Shown here in pieces: positions 46,487 through 56,602 of a stretch of 64,000 nt of DNA. The stretch spans positions 20,356,112 through 20,420,111 of the forward strand of contig JAJEKV010000019.1 of NCBI GenBank assembly GCA_021234155.1, read 5' to 3'. Numbering within the stretch: the stretch's first letter is position 1; each line of letters opens with the position of its first letter. Made by a program: the position numbers and the translations under genes. Source of the stretch: Isoetes taiwanensis (taxonomy: Eukaryota; Streptophyta; Lycopodiopsida; Isoetales; Isoetaceae). The notes beneath the pieces were generated by a model, which was given only the letters and a program-made list of their open reading frames with translations, searched no databases and was not told the DNA's origin.

Positions 46487-46926
46487 TTTGTCATTGCAAT
46501 ACAACTTTGATTGTCACAAAATAATTCTATGCTGTCTTCTTGTTTTATTTCCAACTCTTCCAGTAACCTTCTGGCCCAAATGATTTCTTTAGCAGCAAGA
46601 GTTGTTGAGGCATACTCAGATTCTGCAGTTGACAAAGCAATAGATGATTGTTTCTTACTTCTCCAACTAACTGGTGCTCCTCCTAACATTACAATGTATC
46701 ATGAAGTTGATTTTAGCTCATCTAGATCTCCACACCAACATCAATCACCGTAACATTTTAATTTCAGATCCTTTGAACGAAGTAAACAATTCCCCGTGTG
46801 TTTTGTGCCTTTCAAAAATCTCAAAACTTTCTTAGCTGCCAGCCAATGCTCATAACCTGGATTATTGTTATATCTGCTCAATACATTTACTATAAATGCA
46901 ATGTCGGGGTCTTGTATTGTTGGCAA
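46487..46926 (-). pseudogene. Copia RNase H, N-terminal part
   Basis: Reads DIAFIVNVLSRYNNNPGYEH and VLRFLKGTKHTG, then after a frame change WRSKKQSSIALSTAESEYAS and LLEELEIKQ, CDNQSCIAM. These are the standard Copia RNase H blocks with the SxxESEY motif. The domain is cut off at the insertion border. Confidence 0.88.
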
Positions 46927-46994
46927 TGAACAATAAGCTTCCTACCAACCTGCCTATATGGAATCTTACTCATTTTCTCTTTCTCATCTTCACT

Positions 46995-47818
46995 CTAAGG
47001 GCAAAGTTCCTTTGACAGTTTGTTTCCAGCCATGATAGGTGCCTTTACAGAATTGCATTCTAGCATATTGAACTTCTCCAAGACTGAGTCTATGTACTTA
47101 CCTTGATTTAGAGATATTGTCATGTTTGTTCTCTCTCTCTTCTTACTTGAATTCCCAGGAACCGTGTCAACTCTCCAAGATCTGTCATTTGGTACCTGGT
47201 TTTGAGCATCTCCTTGCATTTATTTAAGAAGTTCATATTATTGGATGCCAGTATACAGTCGTCCACATACACTGCCATTATACAAAATTCTCCCTCATCC
47301 TTTAGTAGATAAACGTTGCCATCATTAGCCAACTTAGTAAAGCTTTGTTCTTTCAAAAAATTGTCAATACAAAAATACCATTGTCTTGGAGATTGCTTCA
47401 GCCCGTAGACAGCTTTCTTCAGTCTCCAAACTTTGTCTTTCTCAACTTCAAAACCTTGAGCTTGTCTCATGTAAACCTCTTCCTCCAAATCTGCATTAAG
47501 GAAAGCTGTACAAACATCCATATGGTGTAAATCTAGATTTAAGGCATTTGATATGGCAATTATCATTCTAATGCTGGCTAACTTAACAACTGGTGAGTAG
47601 GTTTCATCAAAATCTACTCCCCTCTTTTGTGAATAACCTTGAGCAACCAGTCTTGCTTTGTGCTTTGGGCTGCCATCTGCATTTGTTTTCAACTTGAATA
47701 CCCATATATTTCCTATTGCATTCTTCCCCTTTGGCAGGTCTACTAATTCATATGAGGATGTTCTTTCGAATGACCTCATTTCCTCCATCATTGCAATTTT
47801 CCATTTTATTCTTGTCAA
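46995..47818 (-). pseudogene. Copia reverse transcriptase
   Basis: An open frame at 47120-47818 contains NIWVFKLKTNADGSPKHKAR, VDFDETYSPVVKLASIRMI, AVYGLKQSPRQWY and the catalytic AVYVDDCILAS. The end of the domain (MTDLGELTRFLGIQV) is followed by a frame change near 47140, and the rest continues to 46995. The enzyme copies element RNA into DNA inside the virus-like particle. Except for the frame change the conserved blocks are intact. Confidence 0.92.
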
Positions 47819-47819
47819 G

Positions 47820-48960
47820 TGAGTTTACTTGCCTCCTCAAAAGTCTCCGGAATTCCGTTTCTAACACCATAAATATTTCGTCTGTGTTATCCTTCGTGGT
47901 TTTTTGCAATCTGCTACTTTTACCATTCTCTCTCCTTCCAAATTTCTCTATGTCAATGGCAATTTCCTGTTGCAGCCTTTCTCCTTCAGTTTTTCTCTTC
48001 TTAACTTGATTGTTTTCCTTTGCTGGTTCATGTCCCTGTTCTTCTCCTGCAACACTTCCATCCTCATTATTATCTTCTTGATTGTTTTCCTTTGCTGATT
48101 CATGTTCCTGTTCTTCCCTCAACATTTCCATCCTCATTATTATCTTCTTCATCATTTGTGATCGAATCTTCAGCATCTATCTCATTTTGAGTTATTGCTT
48201 TTTCCTTTGTACTGTTGGGACTCATCATATTGTCAGAATTGTGTTTTCCTTCTCCTTTTGAATTCTCCTTTTCTATCAGTGATTTGTATAAAACATTCTC
48301 TTGAAATATTAGATCTCTGCTTACCAACACTTTCCTTTTAAGTGGATCATACATTCTATAACCTTTGGAATGCATGTCATAGCCAACCAAATAGGTTATC
48401 CTTGACTTTTTCATCCAATTTCAGTCTTAATTCACGGGGAATGTGTGTGTATCCCAAACACCCAAACACTTTAAATATTTCATAATGAGGAGTTTTTCCC
48501 CGACAAAATGACTTACGGTATTTTAGCTTCTATGCTTTTTGATGGCAGACTATTTTGTATGAGTACAGCAGTCTTGACCGCCTCCTCCCACAAGAAATTG
48601 GGCAGACCTGCATGCTTCAACATAGATCTTGTAGCATTCAGAATTGTTTTGTTCTTCCTCTCACCACACCATTCTCATTGGGTGTATAGTCATAAGTAAA
48701 TTGTCTCTTTATACCCCTGTCTTGACAATATCTAACAAATTTTCGACAAGTATTCTCCTCCCCGATCAGATCTTACACATTTGATTCTTTTTCCAGTTTC
48801 ACACTCTACTTCTGCTGCAAAATTTTTGAAGGCTTCAAAAGCTTGGTCTTTTGTTCTCGAGACCGAGAGTCTTGTTTTTCTATTTTGTAATCATCAACAA
48901 ATGTTATGAAATATCTTTTTCCTCGTTATTCTGTCACATTCAATGGACCACAAAGGTCGA
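47820..48960 (-). pseudogene. Copia integrase, core and C-terminal region, frameshifted
   Basis: On the minus strand VRSDRGGEY (about 48755-48775) and NGVVERKNKTIL (about 48650-48700, over two frames) are conserved integrase core motifs. HAGLPNFLWEEAVKTAV follows near 48580-48625, and RITYLVGYDMHSKGYRMYDP with KVLVSRDLIF (48414-48300) marks the C-terminal end. Then comes a low-complexity Glu/Asn-rich linker (48240-47870) leading to reverse transcriptase. Several frame changes break the core. Confidence 0.8.
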
Positions 48961-48967
48961 GTGTGAA

Positions 48968-49372
48968 TTAAACCAAGAATTTCATTTGCTTTTCCTTTTG
49001 CCTTTGAAAAGGCAATGCTGAGTGCTTACCCAACATGCAACCCCGCAAACATGATTTTCTATTGCTTTTATCAGATGACACCAATAATCCCTGCTTTATC
49101 ATAAGTTCAATATTCTTCATATTTGTGTGCCCAAGTCTTTCATGCCACATTGCAATATTTGGAGTTAGAGTCAAATTAATACTTTCAACTCATCGAGCAT
49201 TTATACCAAACAAGTTGCCAACTCTTCTTCCAAGGAATTTTAATTCATTTCCATCAAAGATTTTACAATGAGTCCTTTCAAAAATGACTTTCAATCCCAT
49301 ATCAACTAATTGAGAAATAGAAATCAAATTTCTCACTAAGCTAGGAACACATAAAACATTTTGTAAGTTCAC
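48968..49372 (-). pseudogene. Copia GAG-pre-integrase (HHCC zinc) region
   Basis: NVLCVPSLVRNLISISQLVD and FERTHCKIFDG (49372-49190) precede WHERLGHTNMKNIE and CLRGCMLGKH (49174-48968). The His/His/Cys/Cys set is the zinc-binding N-terminal domain of Copia integrase. A stop separates the two parts near 49185. Confidence 0.85.
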
Positions 49373-49383
49373 AATTCTCCCAT

Positions 49384-49591
49384 TCAGATCAAATAGCTCG
49401 AGTATGCCAACATCTTCAATTCTTTGGAGGTCACCATTTCCAACTTGTATATGACCACCTTGACTTCTCTTTTTTCTTTTAGGATTTTTGAACTACATGC
49501 AATGGATTTTTCTGCTCCACTATCTAGAATCATAAAATCATCATCATCATCAATTCCAAAGATTAGTAACAAGAAAAACTTTATGTTTTTC
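49384..49591 (-). pseudogene. Copia aspartic protease
   Basis: FMILDSGAEKSIACSSKIL carries the DSG-A active site of Copia protease (ordinarily DSGAS/T-H). An Asp run lies before it. The frame differs from gag upstream. Confidence 0.8.
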
Positions 49592-50581
49592 TTACCTTAT
49601 CCTCTTCATCTTCCGTAATTTCTTCAAGCATAACTTCTTCTCGCTATGTTTGTTTCGCATATATGAGCCGTTCCTGAATCTTCCTCTACCTCTTCCCCTT
49701 GTGGCAGAATATCCTCTTGTTCCCCTTTCTTTCCCCTTTGAGAAGTTCTTAGGTGATGAGCAATTGGATGCATAATGTCCTCTCCCTCCACAATTGTAGC
49801 AATTTATTTCTTTAGTCATCATAGGGCGCCATATTTTCAAGTGACCATATTGATTCTGATTAAAACATGGGCCAAGCTTACCTCTTTTCTTCTCTTCTTT
49901 ACCTTTTCCTTTTGCAAATAAAACTTGTGTGGCATCTTCTTCTTCCATTACTTTGTTCTGCTCTATTTCTGTCTTCAACATTCTTTCTGCCTCAATCCTT
50001 GTTCTTGCAAGGGTTTTGATAAACATGGCTATGTTTCCAAGACTGGTAACAGACCTTGAAATGGCCAACACCTGCTGCTGTTGAGAATAACACACTCCTG
50101 CTCCCTCTAAGTCAGCAATGATATTGTCAAAGGTTTGAAAAAACTCATTGACATTGTCTTTATCATGAAACCTTAGCCTTCTCATTTCATTTTCAAGCAC
50201 ATCGATTTGTGAGGAGGTTTTCTCCTCATAATTAAGGAGCATATAACTCCACATCTCGCTAGGATGCAATCCTCTTATTTTTAACACAATACTTGAGTTT
50301 ACCTTACTCATTATAATGCCTTGAGCCTCTCTTAGTTTTGCCACATCTACTGTGCCTCCTCTTTTTGTTGCTTTGGTGCCGACCGCCTCGGCTCCATTTA
50401 TCGAGCTCGAAGCTTCCTTCAAGAAGATCCTCAGAGATTCTGCTCTTAGGTTCAACAATATCCCATAGCCCTTCAATACATGCTTGATCTTTTCTTTCCA
50501 AACTTGGAATCCTGAATCCCCAGTGAAAACATCAATGGCACTCAACAGGCCTGCACCAAATCTGCTTGCCATTTGTCTCAA
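49592..50581 (-). CDS. Copia gag polyprotein
   Basis: 329 codons, open. The N-terminal half has FQVWKEKIKHVLKGYG and MWSYMLLNYEEKTSSQIDVL, then MRRLRFHDKDNVNEFFQTFD and NIIADLEGAGV, which are the blocks of the plant Copia gag (UBN2/RVT-gag type). Near residue 265 is a zinc knuckle CYNCGGRGHYASNC. A second, upstream knuckle is degenerate (CFNQNQYGHLKIW). A basic Arg/Gly tract follows. Gag packages the element RNA. ATG at 50581 or at 50572 (MASRFGAG) could start it. The second is more typical. Confidence 0.88.
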   Translation of the reverse strand: MRQMASRFGAGLLSAIDVFTGDSGFQVWKEKIKHVLKGYGILLNLRAESLRIFLKEASSSINGAEAVGTKATKRGGTVDVAKLREAQGIIMSKVNSSIVLKIRGLHPSEMWSYMLLNYEEKTSSQIDVLENEMRRLRFHDKDNVNEFFQTFDNIIADLEGAGVCYSQQQQVLAISRSVTSLGNIAMFIKTLARTRIEAERMLKTEIEQNKVMEEEDATQVLFAKGKGKEEKKRGKLGPCFNQNQYGHLKIWRPMMTKEINCYNCGGRGHYASNCSSPKNFSKGKERGTRGYSATRGRGRGRFRNGSYMRNKHSEKKLCLKKLRKMKRIR

Positions 50582-50585
50582 CCTA

Positions 50586-50597
50586 GCTCTGATACCA
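50586..50597 (-). promoter_or_regulatory. Copia primer-binding site (initiator Met tRNA)
   Basis: On the minus strand TGGTATCAGAGC starts one base after the 5' LTR. It is complementary to the 3' end of initiator methionine tRNA, the usual primer of plant Copia elements. Confidence 0.9.
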
Positions 50598-50598
50598 C

Positions 50599-51216
50599 TG
50601 ATAGAAATAAGCAGTGAATAGAACCAATATCATGTAACAATGTTAGATTTTCTTAGATTGATAATCATCTATGTGTAAGAAACACCTCAATCTTTAGCAC
50701 AAGATGATTTTATATTCAACTCAACAAAAACCAATTGTATAACACTAGCCAAGTCACTTCTTCAACTTATCATTAACATTGGCAATTATGACCATTGGAA
50801 ATAATCTTAGCATTACTGTTCATATGAGATCGATGAGAATACTGTAGCTTCAAACTTCAAATAGGTCATTCAATTTCAAATCGATTCATACCTGCTTCAC
50901 GATTGCTCCTGCAAATTTCCAATGACCTAAAACCTCTCAGATTCCATCTTTATTTATCTTTGCAACCGACGGTCGGGCCCGATCACGATTGGCTCTTCAT
51001 GTCTTCGCCATGATTCATTTGAACCGAAATTGGCTCCAAGGATCTCTGCGAGCTCATCCGAATATTCCTTGACTTATTGACAGGTGCTTTAGGTACTCAG
51101 TCTTCATCATCGGATCTTATGTGCTTTAGGTGCTTTAGGTGCTATCTCAACTTTCTCACCTATCACAGAATTTCCTTGAATATTTTCCCATCTCAATTAT
51201 GGCATGAATTCTAACA
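50599..51216 (-). repeat. Copia 5' LTR (618 bp)
   Basis: Same length as the 3' LTR. Differences cluster at about 50935-51000, around a CG-rich stretch (AACCGACGGTCGGGCCCGAT against GTCCGACGGTCAGGCCAGAC). Confidence 0.92.
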
Positions 51217-51221
51217 ATCTT

Positions 51222-51870
51222 TTGGAGCGCAATGAGCTGCACTCCCAGGCAAATACTCGCTATCTGAGATAACAAAGACCTTATCTACTTATATTTGCCT
51301 TAATATCAAGAAGTCTGATGTTCTTTTCCTCAAAGATAATATGACCATATTTGTATTCATGTTTGAGCTTGCCATTTCATGAATTTTTTATGCATATAGC
51401 CTGGTTATACACCTCTATGCAGATTGAGTGTTCTGAGCATTGCGTAGGTATAATTTTTTGGAAAAATTATTTCTAGACCAACATTCAAAAAGGTAAACTG
51501 GTGAATCCATTACAGAAAAAGAGGTAATGATTCGTTTTGAATAATGCCTGGCTGTGGTCCTCATCTTCTGCATGACCGTGCTCCTTTGTGGAATGATGAC
51601 CACAACAAAAGCAAAAACAATGACATAGAGTGCAAAACAAGGAGCTTTCGTCAGCTCAATGAAGAAAATGATGATCATGTATCCATGTTTCAAGTTTTTT
51701 TCACAAGAACAAATAAGCCATCAATAAGTGTCCTTTGTTTTAATCTATTTCAAGGGCCTGCTTCAAGTTCTTTCAAGATCAAGAACAAAACAAAGATTAT
51801 ACACGAAGTTCTTCTTCCACTCTAGTGAATTTCCTGCAACAAAGCTGTTTCAAGGGCTTGTTTCAAACTC
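51222..51870. other. Short gap between Copia and LINE
   Basis: No gene recognised. The open frame at 51544-51825 (plus; MPGCGPHLLHDRAPLWNDDH...) has no known domain. Confidence 0.35.
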
Positions 51871-52369
51871 TTTTTTTTTTTTTTTTTGAAGGTAAGAGAT
51901 GTTTTTTCCATTAATTAATTAAAGCCATACAATTGTCTTACTAATGGGAGTAGAGACTACCACATTAGTTACATCCAAAATATAATGAACCTTGAGTAGA
52001 AAATCAAGGTTGCAATAACTTAACAACAAAGAGTAGCTAGAAATTCAGTCAATTCAGTCACAAATAATCCACCAGAACTGTTTTGCCCCCTTGAGAGAGA
52101 GATGGAACTTGAGATCCCTCTGATTTCCATCGAAAGTCCGTAAAAAACCTGCATTATGATAATTTCCTTCCAAGTACAGTAGCAAAAAAGTTAAACAAGA
52201 GGAAGACAAGTTATTGAGCATAAGCAATTCACAGAAGTTCAGAATGCGAAGAGGAGTGTTGAAGAGGTAAGATATAGTTTGGCATGAATGACTAGGCAAG
52301 AGGGGAATCTTGGCGTGTAATCTGATCAAAGATGGAATTGTATACCCAATAAAACCTTTTGTCCATTGC

Positions 52370-55300
52370 CAAACTTATAGCTATTAAACTCTGATCCATT
52401 CTCCATAAACAGATAATGGATGTCTTCCTTTCCCATTAGTAGCAGCAATGTACCATATAGATCAGTTAGCATCTTATGTGAATAATACAACTCCCCAGCA
52501 CTGTTAAGCTATCCGGCCAAGGAAAAATGATACATGAAGAGAAAGTTGAATAGGCAGTACATCTGCACGACCTCTCTGCAATAGATCTTGGCCCATGATC
52601 TTTCATTGCTGTTAATCCTGACCTCATATAGTTTGATCTCATCCTGTGATGCATCTGGCCCTGGAGGCCTTAAGTCCAAACCCCCATCATCGTTGTTGTA
52701 TAAGGTAGCTTCATGATAGCTTAGCATAGTATCAAATTTAGTCCTGCCCTCCCCCTTGAGAAATTCCAGGTATTCTATCAAACAAATAAGAGAAAGGGGC
52801 ATTATAATTGATAACTTGAAGATGAGAAACAAAAATGTTAAAACCACCAATGAATTTACCAATGTGATCCCAATTTCTGTCATAAGAGTCTGCAAATTTA
52901 CACTTGTGAGCTGTACCATATGCTTCTAAATCTAACTAAAAGGACATCTTGATCCAAAATGTGGAAAATTTTTTATGACCATGCACAATCGTATTTCTAG
53001 ATTTTCCAAATATTCCATAGTGCAGTAAACATAACTGTGTTTTTGAAGGCATCATTGTTTTGAATGCAATTTAGCAAGTTGCCTTGATTATTAGCACAGA
53101 AGAAATGGCCAAATTTAACATGGAACCAATTCCAGAAGTTAGATGATCCATGGTTTCATCTTCAGAGCAATTAGATTGACAAATAGGCACAATGGTCGAG
53201 TTTCTCTTAGATAGAGAGACAAGATTTGGAAGGCTCCTTTGGGCAATCAACCAGATGAAGTAGTTAACCTTTGGGGGGCAGTAGGAATTCCAAGTATTCT
53301 TGAATAAATTTTTGCAGTCATCTTCAAATATAGACCACTTGACTCTTGCTTTGACAGGGCTGTTCTTGAGATTAAGTCTAGCATAAACCCTACTGACTTT
53401 GTAGCTATTTATCCCATTGATTCTCCAAATGAGACCATTGCCATAATCAGCCAGATTGGTACATCTAGCAAGAATGTTTTTGAAGTGTAGGAAAATAGCT
53501 TTATCACTAGAAGTCCCATGAATTAATCTCCTAAAATTAGTCCAAGAGATGAGGTGTCCATTTGCATATAAATCCTTCACCTGAGCAATGAAATAATAGC
53601 TCCACTTCTTGTAGGTTTTGGGGTGCTTCAAAGCCAGAATATTATTATTAGTGCCCTTAAATCCAGGAGACCAAAAGAGAGAGGATTGCATATGAAGATT
53701 CTGCAGGTCTGGCTCATCAAAACAATTATGTACCAAATTCCAAGCCTTGAACATGTTGTGCATAAGAGGAGATGTATTAATACCAGGATGGATAGTGCAG
53801 AATGCAGACTAAGGGAGAGAGTGCTTAATAGTAGGATGCCCTTCCGAGTAAGAACATGAGATCCAATGTCTAATGAAAATGGAAGCCATTGAATTATTAC
53901 CTGATAAAGTTCTCCAAATGAACTTTCCAGCCAATGCACAGGCTTGAAGATACAGATTTTTGCAACCTAAACCACCATAACTTTTGGATCGAGCGACAGT
54001 ATCCCAGTTAACAGAGTGGTTTCCATTCCAGATAAAATTTCTAATAGTCCTCTCAAACTCATTGTAGATCAATTTGGGAGCCACTAAAGCAGAAGAGAAA
54101 TAGATATGGGATGCAGCCAGAACAGAATTTGCAATTAAGGTTCTGCCAGCTAGAGATAAAGAATTTCTGAAAATATTCAATTTTTTCCTAATTCTCTGTA
54201 AAATAGGATCCCACAAACCTTTGATGTCGGAGTTCAGAGATAAAGGCATCCCAAGTAATTTTGTGGCTTGCATAGCATTCATGACTTTGATATCACAAAT
54301 TGAATTCTGAGAGGAGTCTCCAATAATAATGCTTTTGTTAATGTTCAGATATATTCCAGAGGCAGCAGAGAACAAATCAATAATGCTAAGGAATTTGGCA
54401 ATGTTATCAGAGCTAGAATTAAGAAATGCAAATGTATCATCTGCATATTGAGTAATAATCAAGCTACCTTTATTGTCTGGAAGATCAAGACCTTTGATGC
54501 TACCACATTCTTGATGAAAGTCAACTGCCCTGGTAAGCATTTCAGCAGCCACTAAGAAAAGGTAGGGAGCTAAAGGGCAACCGTGCCTGACTCCCCTGGC
54601 CAGCTTGAAAAAATTGGAGGGAGAGCCATTAATGAGAACAGAGGAGTTGGCCATGGAATTGAGTCCAAAAATTAAAGAGATAATTTTGCTGTTAAATCCA
54701 ATTTTCTTCAATGCTAATTCAAGGAAATCCTAATTGACCGAGTCAAAAGCCCTTTTGAAGTCCAGCTTAAGGAGAACACATTTCTGGGAGGAAACCTTAT
54801 TCCAATGCAACCCTTCCATTGCTACAATATAGTTATCTAGAATGAATCTGTTAGGCAAGAAAGCAGATTGCTTAATGTCAATATGCTTCTGAAGAAAAGG
54901 CTTGGCTCTATTGGCAATAAGCTTAGCACATAATTTGTAGGTAGAGTTGGTTAGGGAAATAGGCCTTCAATCAGAGAAAGATACAGGCTTATCAATTTTG
55001 GGAATGAGTGTGATAAATCCAGCAGAAATGGAAGAGTGCAAGTGTTCAGCCCTCCAAAAACCATGAACCATCTTGACAATGTCATCTTTTAACACATCCC
55101 AAAAATGCATGAAGAACTCAGGAGGCAAGCCATCAAGTCCTGGGGATTTCCCTTTGCTGAAACTCAGGAGGACATTATGAATTTCATTCTCAGAGGGGAG
55201 TGCAGCTATAGACTCATCCATTAAGTTTTGGCAATTTGGGATAATCTGGTTGATCATAGAGTTGAATTCATCACTTTTTGAGGTAATATCTGAGCTATTG

Positions 55301-56560
55301 GCATTGTCATTGAAAAGTGAAGCATACTGTTCATGGAAGAATTTCTTAATCCCAGGGGGGGTTGTCAATGCTAATGCCATTTTCAGTTTGCACTTGCATA
55401 ATAGAATTGTTGAGCATTCTATTTTTGGCAGTCCTGTAAAAGAATTTAGAACTACCAAGGTCCATCTCTTTGTTATACTTAATTTTACACTTGATGGCAT
55501 AACTCTTGGCCTCAGCCTCTTCTATGAATTTGATTTGATTTTCCAAAATCTCCTCACCACTATGAAGATCAACATTATAAGGATCATTCTGGAGACGAGA
55601 TCTAATGTCTCTCATTTGAGCAAAAAAACTTTCCTTTGGCTAGTTTTCTCCTTAAAATTGGAGTGAGACCACTCCTTGATCCAAGATTTAATTTGTTTGA
55701 TCTTGCAATAGAAATTCTTTATTGACTGACTGTGGCAGTTTTGCATTCTCTGATAGAAATTTCTGAAGTCCAAACAGAATTGCTCATTGTGAAGAAGGGA
55801 GCAGTTAAATTTGAAAGGGATATTCCCATCTCTAGGAAGATTCAGCAAATGATTTGTATGAAGAAATTGTGGTTGATGGTCTGACATGGAAATGGCTTCA
55901 TCACTAGTCACAAAACAATTATCCCAAAAAGAGTCAATGGAATTGGAAACATAGAATCTATCAAGGGCACAGAAAACTCTTTTGGAATCTTTTTGTTTGT
56001 TTGACCAAGTGTAACTTGCAGTAGAGGATGGCACATAAATCAGCTGGTGTCAGAGATAAAGGTATCCCAGTTAACTCTCTCTAGAGTAGACATATTAATT
56101 CTGTTCCCTAATTTCATATCCCAGTTTGGAGTGTTATTAAAATCTCCAGAAACAACCCAATTCATATTAGATTGAGATGAAATCCAAGAGTTAATGTCAG
56201 GCCAAATAGTTTCCCTTTCTTTTGGGCAAGTAGGAGCATAAATATTAATAACTCCAAAGTTGGAGTTATTAATAGAAAAGATTACTGCCTGCCACCACTT
56301 ACTAGGGCTGTTGTAAAAAGAAACATGAGCCAGAGATTTCCATATCATGGTTAATCCCCCACTGGTTCCAGAGGCCTCAATCCAAATGGAAGATGAACCT
56401 GGGTAGATCCAATCCGAGAGATTAGAGCTTTCAAATTTAGGCAATTTGGTTTCCTGTAGAAGAATGATGTCAGCCTTATAAAGTCTGAGTTGAGAAATAG
56501 CTCTCCTTCTCTTGATTGGCCCTTTGATCCCCCCTAACATTCCAAGAAATTATCTTCATT
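52370..56560 (-). pseudogene. LINE ORF2: endonuclease, reverse transcriptase, zf-RVT, C-terminal extension
   Basis: Starts MKIISWNVRG at 56560, with a frame change in the G-run right after. The AP-endonuclease domain follows with ILLQETKLP, GVINIYAP and VVSGDFNNTPNWD (about 56480-56120). The reverse transcriptase has SKGKSPGLDGLPPEFF (about 55150), RHGCPLAPYLF, the catalytic TQYADDTFAF (about 54450) and GLGCKNLYLQACALAGKF. The zf-RVT part is at about 53340-53140 (PPKVNYFIWLIAQRSLPN, then ICQSNCSEDETMDHL). The extension includes YCREVVQMYCLFNFLFMYHF and YYSHKMLTDLYGTLLLL, ending near 52370. At least six frame changes or stops interrupt it. The enzyme nicks the target and primes reverse transcription there. 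Confidence 0.88.
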
Positions 56561-56602
56561 GAGCTAAGACAAAAACCAGAATAAGAAGGATAGAGAATAC
56601 AA

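Larger units (their letters stand above)
42967..51216 (-). mobile_element. Complete Ty1/Copia LTR retrotransposon, 8250 bp
   Basis: Two direct 618-bp LTRs (42967-43584 and 50599-51216) start TG and end CA and are flanked by a 5-bp ATCTT duplication. The element is transcribed from right to left. A primer-binding site for initiator methionine tRNA follows the 5' LTR, and a purine tract precedes the 3' LTR. Between them, on the minus strand, come gag with a zinc knuckle, aspartic protease, integrase, reverse transcriptase and RNase H. Integrase before reverse transcriptase identifies Copia. Pol is split by several frameshifts and by a 2.7-kb insertion in RNase H, so this copy is inactive. Without the insertion it would be about 5.5 kb. 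Confidence 0.93.
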
